From the NCBI GenBank assembly GCA_900318995.1, contig ONMR01000010.1, positions 1-64,000 of the forward strand: a stretch of 64,000 nucleotides of DNA, in the 5' to 3' direction. Source of the DNA: an uncultured Prevotellaceae bacterium (GTDB taxonomy: Bacteria > Bacteroidota > Bacteroidia > Bacteroidales > Bacteroidaceae). The translations under genes were made by a program, and so were the position numbers. The notes beneath the pieces were generated by a model. The model had not been told where the DNA came from. It ran no database searches and saw only the letters and a list, made by a program, of their open reading frames with translations. Positions 31,969-39,946 of this stretch are shown one piece after another; position 1 is the stretch's first letter, and each line of letters starts with the position of its first letter.

Positions 31969-32703
31969 ATGGGAAGAGCATTTGAATTCAGAAAGGCCCG
32001 CAAGCTGAAACGCTGGGGCAACATGGCCAAGACATTTACCCGCATAGGCAAACAGATAGCCATTGCTGTAAAGGCTGGCGGTCCGGATCCGGACAACAAC
32101 TCTACACTGCGTGCCATCATAGCTACCGCTAAGCACGAGAACATGCCTAAGGACAACATCGAGCGCGCTATCAAGAACGCGATGGGTAAGGACCAGAAGG
32201 ATTACAAGGAGATGAACTATGAGGGCTACGGCCCCCACGGAATTGCCATCTACGTTGAGACCTTGACCGATAACACCACCCGTACCGTTGCTAACGTTCG
32301 CTCAGTATTCACCAAGTTCGGCGGCACACTGGGCACGAGCGGCAGTCTGGACTTTATTTTCAGCCACAAGTGCCAGTTCACCATCGCCCTTAAGGACGGC
32401 GTCGATATGGATGACCTGATCCTGGAACTCATTGACCTTGGCATTGAGGAGGAGTATGATATCGATGAGGAGGAGAATGAGGTAACCCTGTACGGTGATC
32501 CCAAGTCATACGCCGCAATCCAGAAATGGTTTGAGGAGAACGGCTATGAGGTTAAGGCCGCCGAGTTCACCCGCATCCCCAACGACCTCAAGGACGTTAC
32601 CCCCGAGCAGCGTGAGACCATCGACAAGATCGTGGAGCGCCTGGATGAGGATGATGACGTTCAGAACGTCTACACCAACATGAAACCTCTGGACGAGGAA
32701 TAA
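31969..32703 (+). CDS. yebC: YebC/PmpR family protein
   Basis: 244 residues: GRAFEFRKARKLKRWGNMAKTF, KHENMPKDNIERAIKNAMG, YEGYGPHGIAIYVETLTDN, NVRSVFTKFGGTLGTSGSLDFIF are typical. YebC proteins act as transcription regulators in some species, and others in the family help ribosomes move through proline stretches. It follows pheT closely and is probably in the same operon. A palindrome begins 17 bases after the stop. Confidence 0.95.
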   Translation: MGRAFEFRKARKLKRWGNMAKTFTRIGKQIAIAVKAGGPDPDNNSTLRAIIATAKHENMPKDNIERAIKNAMGKDQKDYKEMNYEGYGPHGIAIYVETLTDNTTRTVANVRSVFTKFGGTLGTSGSLDFIFSHKCQFTIALKDGVDMDDLILELIDLGIEEEYDIDEEENEVTLYGDPKSYAAIQKWFEENGYEVKAAEFTRIPNDLKDVTPEQRETIDKIVERLDEDDDVQNVYTNMKPLDEE

Positions 32704-32720
32704 TATATCGTAGTAATAAT

Positions 32721-32756
32721 AAAGGGACAGATTCCATCAGTGGGGTCTGTCCCTTT
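32721..32756. repeat. GGGACAGA palindrome between yebC and nadE
   Basis: AAAGGGACAGA (32721-32731) and TCTGTCCCTTT (32746-32756) pair perfectly over 11 bases with a 14-base loop. It shares GGGACAGA with the palindrome at 1541-1567. It lies 15 bases before the nadE start, so it could end pheT-yebC transcripts or shape nadE translation. Confidence 0.75.
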
Positions 32757-32771
32757 GGATATAATATAAGT

Positions 32772-33527
32772 ATGAAAACATTCGATGCCAAAGAGGTTAA
32801 GAATCAGGTGGTTCAGTGGATCAGAGATTGGTTTGAAGTTAACGGTAGGGGCTGCAATGCCGTAATCGGTATATCCGGCGGCAAGGATAGCAGTGTGGTT
32901 GCGGCTTTGTGCGTTGAGGCGCTTGGCGTTGACCGTGTGATAGGCGTGACCATGCCCAACGGCGTACAGAAGGATATATCGGACAGTATGAAACTGATAA
33001 ACCATCTGGGAATACGCCACTTCAACGTGAATATTGCCGATACGTACAATGCGCTCATGAACACAATCGGAGAGCAGTTTGCTCCCGATGGCATAGAGAT
33101 AAGCCGTCAGACCATAATCAATATGCCGCCGCGCCTGCGTATGACTACGCTGTACGCTGTTTCACAGTCCCTGAACGGCCGCGTGGCCAATACCTGCAAC
33201 CTTTCTGAGGACTGGGTGGGCTATTCGACCCGTTACGGCGATGCTGCCGGCGACTTTTCACCCCTGGGTGGTTTGACTGTGGCCGAGGTCAAGGCTATCG
33301 GCCGGGAACTGGGGCTGCCTGTAGACTTGGTGGATAAGACTCCGTCGGACGGACTGAGCGGCAAGAGCGATGAGGATAACCTGGGCTTTACTTATGCCGT
33401 ACTGGACCGATATATCCGTACCGGCGTCTGCGATGACCCTAAGACCAAAGCTGCCATTGACGATAAGCATGTAAAGAATCTCTTTAAACTGCAACCCATA
33501 CCTCATTTTGATTATAATGCCGATTAA
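32772..33527 (+). CDS. nadE: NAD+ synthase, ammonia-dependent short form
   Basis: 251 residues. The ATP pyrophosphatase P-loop GISGGKDSSVVAALC lies at about 37-51; NLSEDWVGYSTRYGDAAGDFSPLGGL and DKTPSDGLSGKSDEDNLGFTY are NadE motifs. There is no glutaminase domain, so it should use free ammonia to turn deamido-NAD into NAD+. No clear -7 box lies between the palindrome and the ATG, so it may be read from pheT-yebC. Confidence 0.94.
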   Translation: MKTFDAKEVKNQVVQWIRDWFEVNGRGCNAVIGISGGKDSSVVAALCVEALGVDRVIGVTMPNGVQKDISDSMKLINHLGIRHFNVNIADTYNALMNTIGEQFAPDGIEISRQTIINMPPRLRMTTLYAVSQSLNGRVANTCNLSEDWVGYSTRYGDAAGDFSPLGGLTVAEVKAIGRELGLPVDLVDKTPSDGLSGKSDEDNLGFTYAVLDRYIRTGVCDDPKTKAAIDDKHVKNLFKLQPIPHFDYNAD

Positions 33528-33625
33528 TGAGGGCAGAGATTGCAATTATACGTTATTTATACAGAATTGAGGTGGTTGTGTGTAAAAAAGTGGGCTGTTT
33601 TAGAATAATGTATTGCAAAAATATG

Positions 33626-33634
33626 TAATTTCGC
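33626..33634 (+). promoter_or_regulatory. Variant -7 box (TTCGC) for the winged-helix gene
   Basis: TAATTTCGC, 35 bases before the ATG at 33670. It differs from the consensus by C for T in TTTGC, as do the boxes at 44920-44928 and 60453-60461. Confidence 0.4.
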
Positions 33635-33669
33635 GGCGATTTTAAAAAACACATAAAAACACTTTGAAA

Positions 33670-33867
33670 ATGAACGAAATGGTAGGCGAATTCGCCGGTC
33701 TTATCTGGCGCGCACTTGAGGGTAAGAATGCCCTTTCACAGAAGGAAATTAAAAAGGCTACAAAACTGAAAGACAAAGAGTTTTATCTTGGACTGGGCTG
33801 GTTGCTCCGTGAAGACAAAATCAACGTTACAGAGGGAGAGGAGGAAAATTACTACGCTTTGAAGTAA
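33670..33867 (+). CDS. Small winged-helix protein (DUF2582, PF10771 type)
   Basis: 65 residues from the ATG at 33670; a TTG two codons earlier is less likely. The pattern GEFAGLIWRALEG, LSQKEIKKATKLKDKEFYLGLGWLLREDKI and a beta hairpin to the end is the Bacteroidota winged-helix family once called DUF2582. Such proteins may bind DNA, but no target is known. The gene stands alone between a variant promoter and a terminator. Confidence 0.85.
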   Translation: MNEMVGEFAGLIWRALEGKNALSQKEIKKATKLKDKEFYLGLGWLLREDKINVTEGEEENYYALK

Positions 33868-33887
33868 TAACCTTCTCAATTTGAATA

Positions 33888-33924
33888 AAAGAGCCGGAAG
33901 CATTATTAGCTTTCGGCTCTTTTG
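33888..33924 (+). terminator. Terminator before uxuA
   Basis: AAAAGAGCCGGAAGC pairs with GCTTTCGGCTCTTTT around ATTATTA, with one G-T pair. Its T run leads into the uxuA -7 box. Confidence 0.85.
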
Positions 33925-33925
33925 T

Positions 33926-33934
33926 TATCTTTGC
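33926..33934 (+). promoter_or_regulatory. -7 box for uxuA-uxuB
   Basis: TATCTTTGC, 27 bases before the ATG at 33962. It lies inside a longer open frame from 33881, which is therefore not the coding start. Confidence 0.65.
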
Positions 33935-33961
33935 AATCAGTATTACTTAACCGAATTTTAT

Positions 33962-35215
33962 ATGGAAAGAACATGGCGTTGGTTTGGCAAGAAGGATAAG
34001 ATTACACTTGCCATGCTTAAGCAGATAGGCGTTGAGGGTATCGTGACAGCTCTGCACGATGTACCTCTGGGCCAGGTATGGACACGTGAGAAAATCCGCG
34101 ACTTGCGTGAATATATCGAGAGTTACGGCATGCGCTGGAGCGTAGTTGAGAGCCTGCCGGTGGTTGAGACCATCAAGTACGGCGGTCCGGACCGTGACCA
34201 TCAGATTGAGGTTTACAAGGAGAGCTTGAGGAACTTATCGGCCGAGGGTATCCATTGCATCTGCTATAACTTCATGCCGGTGCTGGACTGGGCACGTACG
34301 GATCTGTTCCACATCAACCCCAACGGATCGACCAACCTCTATTTCAATTATGCCGAGTTTGCCTACTTTGACATCTATATATTAAAGCGTGCAGGCGCGC
34401 GTGAGGAGTGGGCTAAGTTCCAGTTCCCTGAGGGCTGGGGTAAGGGCCGCAGCGTTCTGGCCGAGGCCGATGAGCTGGCCAAGACCATGACCCCCGAGGG
34501 CGAGCACAAGCTGGTTGAGACCATCATCATCAAGACCCAGGGATTCGTTAGCGGAAATTTCAGTGAGAACGATGAGGCTCCCATCCAGAAGTTCCGTGAT
34601 TTCCTGAACCTTTACAAAGGCATTGACAAGGCACAGCTGCGTGCCAACATGAAATACTTCCTGGAGGCCATCATGCCTACCTGTGAGGAGTACAACATGA
34701 ACATGTGTGTACACCCCGATGATCCCCCGATTGAGGTCCTTGGCCTGCCGCGCATTGTCCGCACCGAGGAGGATATCCAGTGGTTCCTGGATGCAGTGCC
34801 CAACAAGCATAACGGCCTTACGTTCTGCGCCGGTTCATTATCGGCCGGAGCATACAACAATGTGGTTGAGATGGCTAAGAAGTTTGCATCACGCACACAC
34901 TTTGTACATCTGCGCTCTTGCCACATATTCCCCAACGGTGACTTTACCGAGGCATCGCACCTGGGTGGCCGCGCAGACCTTATTGAGCTCTGCCGCATAT
35001 TTGAAAAAGAAAATCCGGCTCTCCCGATGCGTGTTGACCACGGCATGACATTTACCGATAATCCCGGCGGCATAATGGATGAGTCCAGCCACGGACACAA
35101 TGCAGGCTACACTTTGCTTGGCCGTATGTTTGCAATGGGTCAGGTGCAGGGAATCCTTGCTACCGTTGACCGCGAGCTTGGCATTGAATACAAACAACCC
35201 GGATTCTTTGATTGA
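33962..35215 (+). CDS. uxuA: Mannonate dehydratase
   Basis: 417 residues from the ATG at 33962. UxuA marks: MERTWRWFGKKDKITLAMLKQIGVEGIVTALHD style opening, WSVVESLPVVETIKYG, CYNFMPVLDWARTDL, MNMCVHPDDPPIEVLGLPRI, FVHLRSCH, MRVDHG. It dehydrates D-mannonate to 2-keto-3-deoxygluconate in glucuronate breakdown. The next gene, two bases later, makes its substrate. No uxaC, kdgK or transporter is nearby, so the pathway is only partly here. Confidence 0.95.
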   Translation: MERTWRWFGKKDKITLAMLKQIGVEGIVTALHDVPLGQVWTREKIRDLREYIESYGMRWSVVESLPVVETIKYGGPDRDHQIEVYKESLRNLSAEGIHCICYNFMPVLDWARTDLFHINPNGSTNLYFNYAEFAYFDIYILKRAGAREEWAKFQFPEGWGKGRSVLAEADELAKTMTPEGEHKLVETIIIKTQGFVSGNFSENDEAPIQKFRDFLNLYKGIDKAQLRANMKYFLEAIMPTCEEYNMNMCVHPDDPPIEVLGLPRIVRTEEDIQWFLDAVPNKHNGLTFCAGSLSAGAYNNVVEMAKKFASRTHFVHLRSCHIFPNGDFTEASHLGGRADLIELCRIFEKENPALPMRVDHGMTFTDNPGGIMDESSHGHNAGYTLLGRMFAMGQVQGILATVDRELGIEYKQPGFFD

Positions 35216-35217
35216 TT

Positions 35218-36804
35218 ATGAAGCTTTTGGATATAGTTAGCGGCAAGCTTAACGCCGCAGAGTGGGAGAGTAAAGGTTATGAGCTCCCCAAGTTTGATAT
35301 AGCAGCTGTTCGCCGTAAGACTCACGATGCTCCTACCTGGGTGCATTTTGGCGGCGGTAACATATTCCGCGCCTTCCCGGCAGCCATCCTGAACGATGCG
35401 CTCAATACCGGAAAGTATGACCGCGGAGTGATTGTGGCCGAGACCTTTGACTATGAGGTGATAGACAAGGCCTACGCCCCGTATGATAACCTCTCGCTTC
35501 TGGTTAGCCTGCAGTCAACAGGCACCGTTGAGAAGAAGGTTATTGCATCGGTAACCGAGGCCCTCAAGGCCGATTTCCAATTCCCCGACTGGCAGCGCCT
35601 CCAGGAAATATTCCGCAACCCCTCACTCCAGATGATATCATTCACCATCACCGAGAAGGGTTACACCTATAACGATGCGGATCTGGCACGCGGTCTCAAG
35701 CCTGTGCTGGCCATGGGTAAGGTCTGCGCCCTGCTGCTGGAGCGTTTCAATGCCGGCAAGTTGCCTCTTACCGTCCAGAGCATGGACAACTGCTCACACA
35801 ACGGCGATAAGGTAAAGGCCGGAGTGATGGCATACGCCGAGCGCTGGGTGGCCGATAAGCTGGTTCCCGCCGAATTCCTGGCATACCTCAAGGATGAGAC
35901 CAAGGTTACATTCCCATGGTCAATGATCGATAAGATTACACCCCGTCCGCATGAGAAGGTCAAGGAACTGCTGGCCAAGGACGGCTTTGAGGATAACGAT
36001 TATATCGAGACCGAGAAGCATACATTCACCGCTCCTTTTGTAAACTCCGAGGAGGTACAGTATCTGGTAATTGAGGACAACTACACCAACGGCCGTCCGC
36101 CGCTGGATCTGGGAGGTGCCCTCTATACCACACGCGAGACCGTAGATAAGGTTGAGACCATGAAGGTTACCACCTGCCTCAACCCCCTGCACACCGCAAT
36201 GGCCATCTACGGCTGCATGCTGGGCTACACCCTTATCAGTGCCGAGATGGCCGATGAGGATATCCGTCCCTTCATCCAGAAGATGGGTTACATGGAGGCC
36301 ATGCCGGTAGTGGTTGATCCCGGAATCCTGAACCCGTACGAATTTATAGGCGCCGTAATCAAACGCCGTCTGCCCAACCCCTTCATGCCAGATGCACCCC
36401 AGCGCATAGCATGTGATACCAGCCAGAAAATTCCAATCCGCTTTGGCGAGACCATCAAGAAATACATAGCCCGCGGCCTTGACATGGACAACCTGGTACT
36501 CATACCTCTGGCACTTGCCGGCTGGGCACGCTATCTTAAAGGCATCAAGGATGACGGCACCCCGTTTGATCCGTCACCAGATCCTCTGCTGGCCGAAATG
36601 CAGGCAATAGTTGCCCCGCTTGAGGTAGGCAAGGCTGATCAGGACTACTCATGCCTAAAGAAACTCTTCAGCCGCAAGGATATCTTTGCAGTAGATCTGT
36701 ACGAGGCCGGCCTTGGTGAGCGTATAGAAGGCATGGTCAAGGAACTCTACGCCGGTCCCGGCGCCGTCCGCAAGACCCTGCACAAGTACGTCCAGGCCCG
36801 CTAA
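35218..36804 (+). CDS. uxuB: Mannitol dehydrogenase family oxidoreductase, probable fructuronate reductase
   Basis: 528 residues from the ATG at 35218 (a TTG at 35212 overlaps the uxuA stop). Family marks: WVHFGGGNIFRAFPAAILND (NAD-binding start), SMDNCSHNGDKV, WSMIDKITPRPHE, CLNPLHTAMAIYGCMLGY. The position after uxuA points to D-fructuronate reduction to D-mannonate with NADH. The family also includes mannitol and altronate enzymes, so the substrate rests on context. Confidence 0.88.
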   Translation: MKLLDIVSGKLNAAEWESKGYELPKFDIAAVRRKTHDAPTWVHFGGGNIFRAFPAAILNDALNTGKYDRGVIVAETFDYEVIDKAYAPYDNLSLLVSLQSTGTVEKKVIASVTEALKADFQFPDWQRLQEIFRNPSLQMISFTITEKGYTYNDADLARGLKPVLAMGKVCALLLERFNAGKLPLTVQSMDNCSHNGDKVKAGVMAYAERWVADKLVPAEFLAYLKDETKVTFPWSMIDKITPRPHEKVKELLAKDGFEDNDYIETEKHTFTAPFVNSEEVQYLVIEDNYTNGRPPLDLGGALYTTRETVDKVETMKVTTCLNPLHTAMAIYGCMLGYTLISAEMADEDIRPFIQKMGYMEAMPVVVDPGILNPYEFIGAVIKRRLPNPFMPDAPQRIACDTSQKIPIRFGETIKKYIARGLDMDNLVLIPLALAGWARYLKGIKDDGTPFDPSPDPLLAEMQAIVAPLEVGKADQDYSCLKKLFSRKDIFAVDLYEAGLGERIEGMVKELYAGPGAVRKTLHKYVQAR

Positions 36805-36825
36805 AAAGCCTCGCATCAGCAAAAT

Positions 36826-36858
36826 AAGCGCATTAGGAATAGTTCCTGGTGCGCTTTT
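36826..36858 (+). terminator. Terminator after uxuB
   Basis: AAGCGCA..AGGAA pairs with TTCCT..TGCGCTT, followed by TTATTG; the stem has one internal mismatch pair of bases. Confidence 0.75.
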
Positions 36859-36871
36859 ATTGTTATTTTGG

Positions 36872-36880
36872 TATATTTGC
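36872..36880 (+). promoter_or_regulatory. -7 box for the metallophosphatase gene
   Basis: TATATTTGC, 17 bases before the ATG at 36898. Confidence 0.65.
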
Positions 36881-36897
36881 CAAAAACAGGACTGGTT

Positions 36898-37815
36898 ATG
36901 AAAAGGATTTCAAAGTGGTTACTCACTCTCGTGATTGTTGGCTTCAGTACGGTATCGGCGCTGGCCCAGAAGGCTAAGGATATTGTGATTCTGTATGAGA
37001 ATGATGTGCATTGCAGTATTGACGGATATACCAAGCTGGCCGGACTGCGCGATGCCATTGCCAAGGCCGATACGTGTTTCGTCGGTATTGTGAGCTGCGG
37101 AGATTTTGCGGCCGGAGCCGATGTGGGTAAGAACTCACAAGGTAAGTATATAGTGGATATACTCCGTTCTGTGGGTTATGATGCCATCACTTTAGGTAAC
37201 CATGAGTTAGACTATGGAGTACCCCATATCAAGGAACTCATGCAGCAGGCAGGTGCCCCGGTTGTATGCTCTAACCTGTTCGATATGGAAGGCAATCAGA
37301 TTTTCCCGTCATACACAATACACCAGTACGGAAACAAGCGCGTGGCGTTTGTGGGTGCACTTACGCCACAGACCATGCAGATTGAAAGGAGTGCATTCTA
37401 TGACGCTGATCGCAACCAGCTTTATGACTTAAAGCGCGATGCAATCTATGATCTGGTTCAGCAAGCCGTTGATGACGCTCGTGCCAAAGGAGCTGATTAT
37501 GTGATCATGCTCTCACACCTTGGTGAAAGACCCGCCAACCGCGTTGATTCCCATGATCTTATAAGCAAGACCAATGGTATTGATGCATTGCTCGATGCCC
37601 ATACCCATTCCACAGTACCCTGTGTTTATGTTGAGAACAAGGACGGCAAGCAAATCCCCATCACCCAGACCGGTATCCATTTTGCCAACATCGGCAAACT
37701 GATAATAACAACCGGTGGCAAGGTAAGCGTCCAGCTCATGCCCGTAGAAGAAATCACCTGCACCAGCCCCCGGGTAACAGCCGTCACCGACAGCATAAAG
37801 TCTCTCCTCCCTTAA
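36898..37815 (+). CDS. Secreted metallophosphatase, UshA-like without the C-terminal domain
   Basis: 305 residues from the ATG at 36898, with a signal peptide (LLTLVIVGFSTVSALAQ, cut near residue 22). The calcineurin-like metal motifs are complete: ENDVHC (D-x-H), CGDFAAG (GD), LGNHELDYG (GNHE), MLSHLGE and DAHTHS. The family usually has a second, substrate-binding 5'-nucleotidase domain of about 200 residues; here it is missing and no separate gene for it follows. Bacteroidota often encode the two halves apart, so the partner may lie elsewhere. Likely role: phosphate release from nucleotides or similar esters in the periplasm. Confidence 0.88.
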   Translation: MKRISKWLLTLVIVGFSTVSALAQKAKDIVILYENDVHCSIDGYTKLAGLRDAIAKADTCFVGIVSCGDFAAGADVGKNSQGKYIVDILRSVGYDAITLGNHELDYGVPHIKELMQQAGAPVVCSNLFDMEGNQIFPSYTIHQYGNKRVAFVGALTPQTMQIERSAFYDADRNQLYDLKRDAIYDLVQQAVDDARAKGADYVIMLSHLGERPANRVDSHDLISKTNGIDALLDAHTHSTVPCVYVENKDGKQIPITQTGIHFANIGKLIITTGGKVSVQLMPVEEITCTSPRVTAVTDSIKSLLP

Positions 37816-37846
37816 GGCAAGTTGCGGTAATACGCGGAAAATTCAC

Positions 37847-37855
37847 TAATTTTGC
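37847..37855 (+). promoter_or_regulatory. -7 box for lepA
   Basis: TAATTTTGC, 18 bases before the ATG at 37874. Confidence 0.65.
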
Positions 37856-37873
37856 GGCGTAAAAACACCCCAT

Positions 37874-39655
37874 ATGGAGAACATCCGCAATTTCTGCATT
37901 ATTGCTCATATAGATCACGGTAAGTCAACGCTGGCTGACCGCTTGCTGGAGTACACTCATACCATCAATATCACTGAGGGTCAGATGCTCGATGACATGG
38001 ACCTGGAGAAGGAGCGCGGCATCACCATCAAGAGCCACGCCATCCAGATGGAGTACGAGTATCAGGGACAGAAATATATCCTGAACCTTATTGACACTCC
38101 GGGACATGTGGATTTCTCATATGAGGTATCACGCTCTATCGCTGCCTGCGAGGGTGCAATCCTGGTGGTTGATGCCACACAGGGCGTGCAGGCGCAGACC
38201 ATCAGCAACCTCTACATGGCCATTGAGCATGACCTGGAGATTATCCCGGTTATAAACAAGTGCGATATGCAGAGCGCCATGCCCGATGAGGTGGAAGATG
38301 AAATCATCGAGTTGCTTGGTTGCAAACGTGAGGAGATTATCCGTGCATCGGCCCGCACCGGAATGGGTGTTGAGGAGATACTTCAGGCAATTGTAGAGCG
38401 CATACCGCATCCTGTGGGTGATCCCGATGCTCCGCTGCAGGCATTGATATTTGACTCGGTATTCAACTCGTTCCGCGGAATCATAGCATATTTCAAGATT
38501 GAGAACGGCTGCATCCGCAAGGGTGACAAGGTAAAGTTCTTCAATACCGGTAAGGAGTATGATGCCGATGAAGTTGGCGTGCTCCGTATGGATATGGTGC
38601 CGCGCGACGTGATGACCACAGGCGATGTGGGTTACATTATCTCCGGTATCAAGACATCGACCGAGGTCAAGGTGGGCGATACAATCACTCATGTGGCCCG
38701 TCCCTGCGACAAGGCCATTGCGGGATTCGAGGAGTCCAAACCTATGGTGTTTGCCGGCGTATATCCCATTGAGGCCGATGAGTTTGAGGACCTGCGTGCC
38801 TCACTTGAGAAACTGCAGCTGAACGATGCCTCACTGAGTTTCTTCCCTGAGTCATCGGCAGCGCTGGGATTCGGATTCCGCTGCGGATTCCTGGGTCTGC
38901 TGCATATGGAGATTGTGCAGGAGCGTCTGGACCGTGAGTTTGACATGAGCGTCATAACCACCGTGCCCAACGTATCATACATGGTCTATGACAAGCAGGG
39001 TAACGCCACCGAGGTGCACAACCCCAGCGGCATGCCTGACCTTACGCTTATAGACCACATAGAGGAACCCTACATAGACGCATCCATAATCACTACGACC
39101 GATTACATAGGCCCCATTATGACTCTGTGCCTTGACAAGCGCGGAGAGCTGGTAAAGCAGCAGTTCATAGCCGGTAATCGTGTGGAGATATACTTCAAGC
39201 TGCCACTTGGTGAGATCGTGATTGACTTCTATGATAAACTCAAGAGCATATCAAAGGGTTACGCATCATTTGATTACCATCCCGCAGGTTACCGTCCGTC
39301 CAAGCTCATCAAGCTGGATATTCTGCTTAACGGTGAGCCTGTGGATGCCCTGTCAACCCTTACTCACGTGGACAACGCCTATGACCTGGGCCGCCGTATG
39401 TGCGAGAAACTAAAGGAACTCATACCGCGTCAGCAGTTTGATATAGCCATCCAGGCTGCCATAGGCTCCAAGATTATTGCCCGCGAGACCATCAAGCAGG
39501 TCCGCAAGGATGTGACCGCCAAGTGCTACGGCGGTGACGTATCGCGTAAGCGCAAGCTTCTGGAAAAGCAGAAGAAGGGCAAGAAGCGCATGAAACAGAT
39601 AGGCAACGTCGAAGTCCCCCAGAAAGCCTTCCTTGCCGTACTGAAACTGGATTAA
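37874..39655 (+). CDS. lepA: Elongation factor 4 (LepA GTPase)
   Basis: 593 residues, normal length. GTPase motifs: [36 protein letters not shown]. The C-terminal LepA domain ends [20 protein letters not shown]. It binds ribosomes and affects initiation or stalled elongation. The second copy of the folded element starts nine bases after the stop. Confidence 0.97.
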   Translation: MENIRNFCIIAHIDHGKSTLADRLLEYTHTINITEGQMLDDMDLEKERGITIKSHAIQMEYEYQGQKYILNLIDTPGHVDFSYEVSRSIAACEGAILVVDATQGVQAQTISNLYMAIEHDLEIIPVINKCDMQSAMPDEVEDEIIELLGCKREEIIRASARTGMGVEEILQAIVERIPHPVGDPDAPLQALIFDSVFNSFRGIIAYFKIENGCIRKGDKVKFFNTGKEYDADEVGVLRMDMVPRDVMTTGDVGYIISGIKTSTEVKVGDTITHVARPCDKAIAGFEESKPMVFAGVYPIEADEFEDLRASLEKLQLNDASLSFFPESSAALGFGFRCGFLGLLHMEIVQERLDREFDMSVITTVPNVSYMVYDKQGNATEVHNPSGMPDLTLIDHIEEPYIDASIITTTDYIGPIMTLCLDKRGELVKQQFIAGNRVEIYFKLPLGEIVIDFYDKLKSISKGYASFDYHPAGYRPSKLIKLDILLNGEPVDALSTLTHVDNAYDLGRRMCEKLKELIPRQQFDIAIQAAIGSKIIARETIKQVRKDVTAKCYGGDVSRKRKLLEKQKKGKKRMKQIGNVEVPQKAFLAVLKLD

Positions 39656-39663
39656 CCAGCGAG

Positions 39664-39944
39664 GGACACAAAATGAAAGGTTCTATCTGTGCTTCTTTTG
39701 ATAATATTCCAAGGTGCACAGAACTTTTGAGGTATCGGTATCGGAAACCATGGCCGCCCGTGGGCTTGTGAACGGGAGGGGCCCGCAGCACAAGAAGATG
39801 TCCTGGAAGGTAGGAGTTTACTCATGCCTTTCAGGACGTCTTGTTGGGATGTGGGAGGGATAGCGCGAAGCGCGTAGTTTCAGATACTGATACCTCAAAA
39901 GTTCTCTTGGAAAGAAGCACAGATAGAACCTTCCATTTGTGTCC
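39664..39944. ncRNA. Candidate structured RNA or hairpin element, copy 2
   Basis: A 281-base element fills the space between convergent lepA and the acyl-CoA synthetase gene. The left arm runs 39664-39742 and the right arm 39883-39944; they pair almost fully, with two unpaired bulges (about 10 and 6 bases) on the left side. The arms differ in sequence from those of copy 1, except for the inner TTTTGAGGTATCGGTATC/GATACTGATACCTCAAAA, where bases changed on both sides so pairing is kept. The 140-base core shares GGAAACCAT-GCCGCCCGTGGG, GGGAGGGGCCCGC and GGGAGGGATAGCGCGAAGCG with copy 1. Extra hairpins sit at different spots: here an 18-base-pair arm (about 39795-39843) replaces the small CTCC-GAA-GGAG. 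Confidence 0.6.
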
Positions 39945-39946
39945 TA

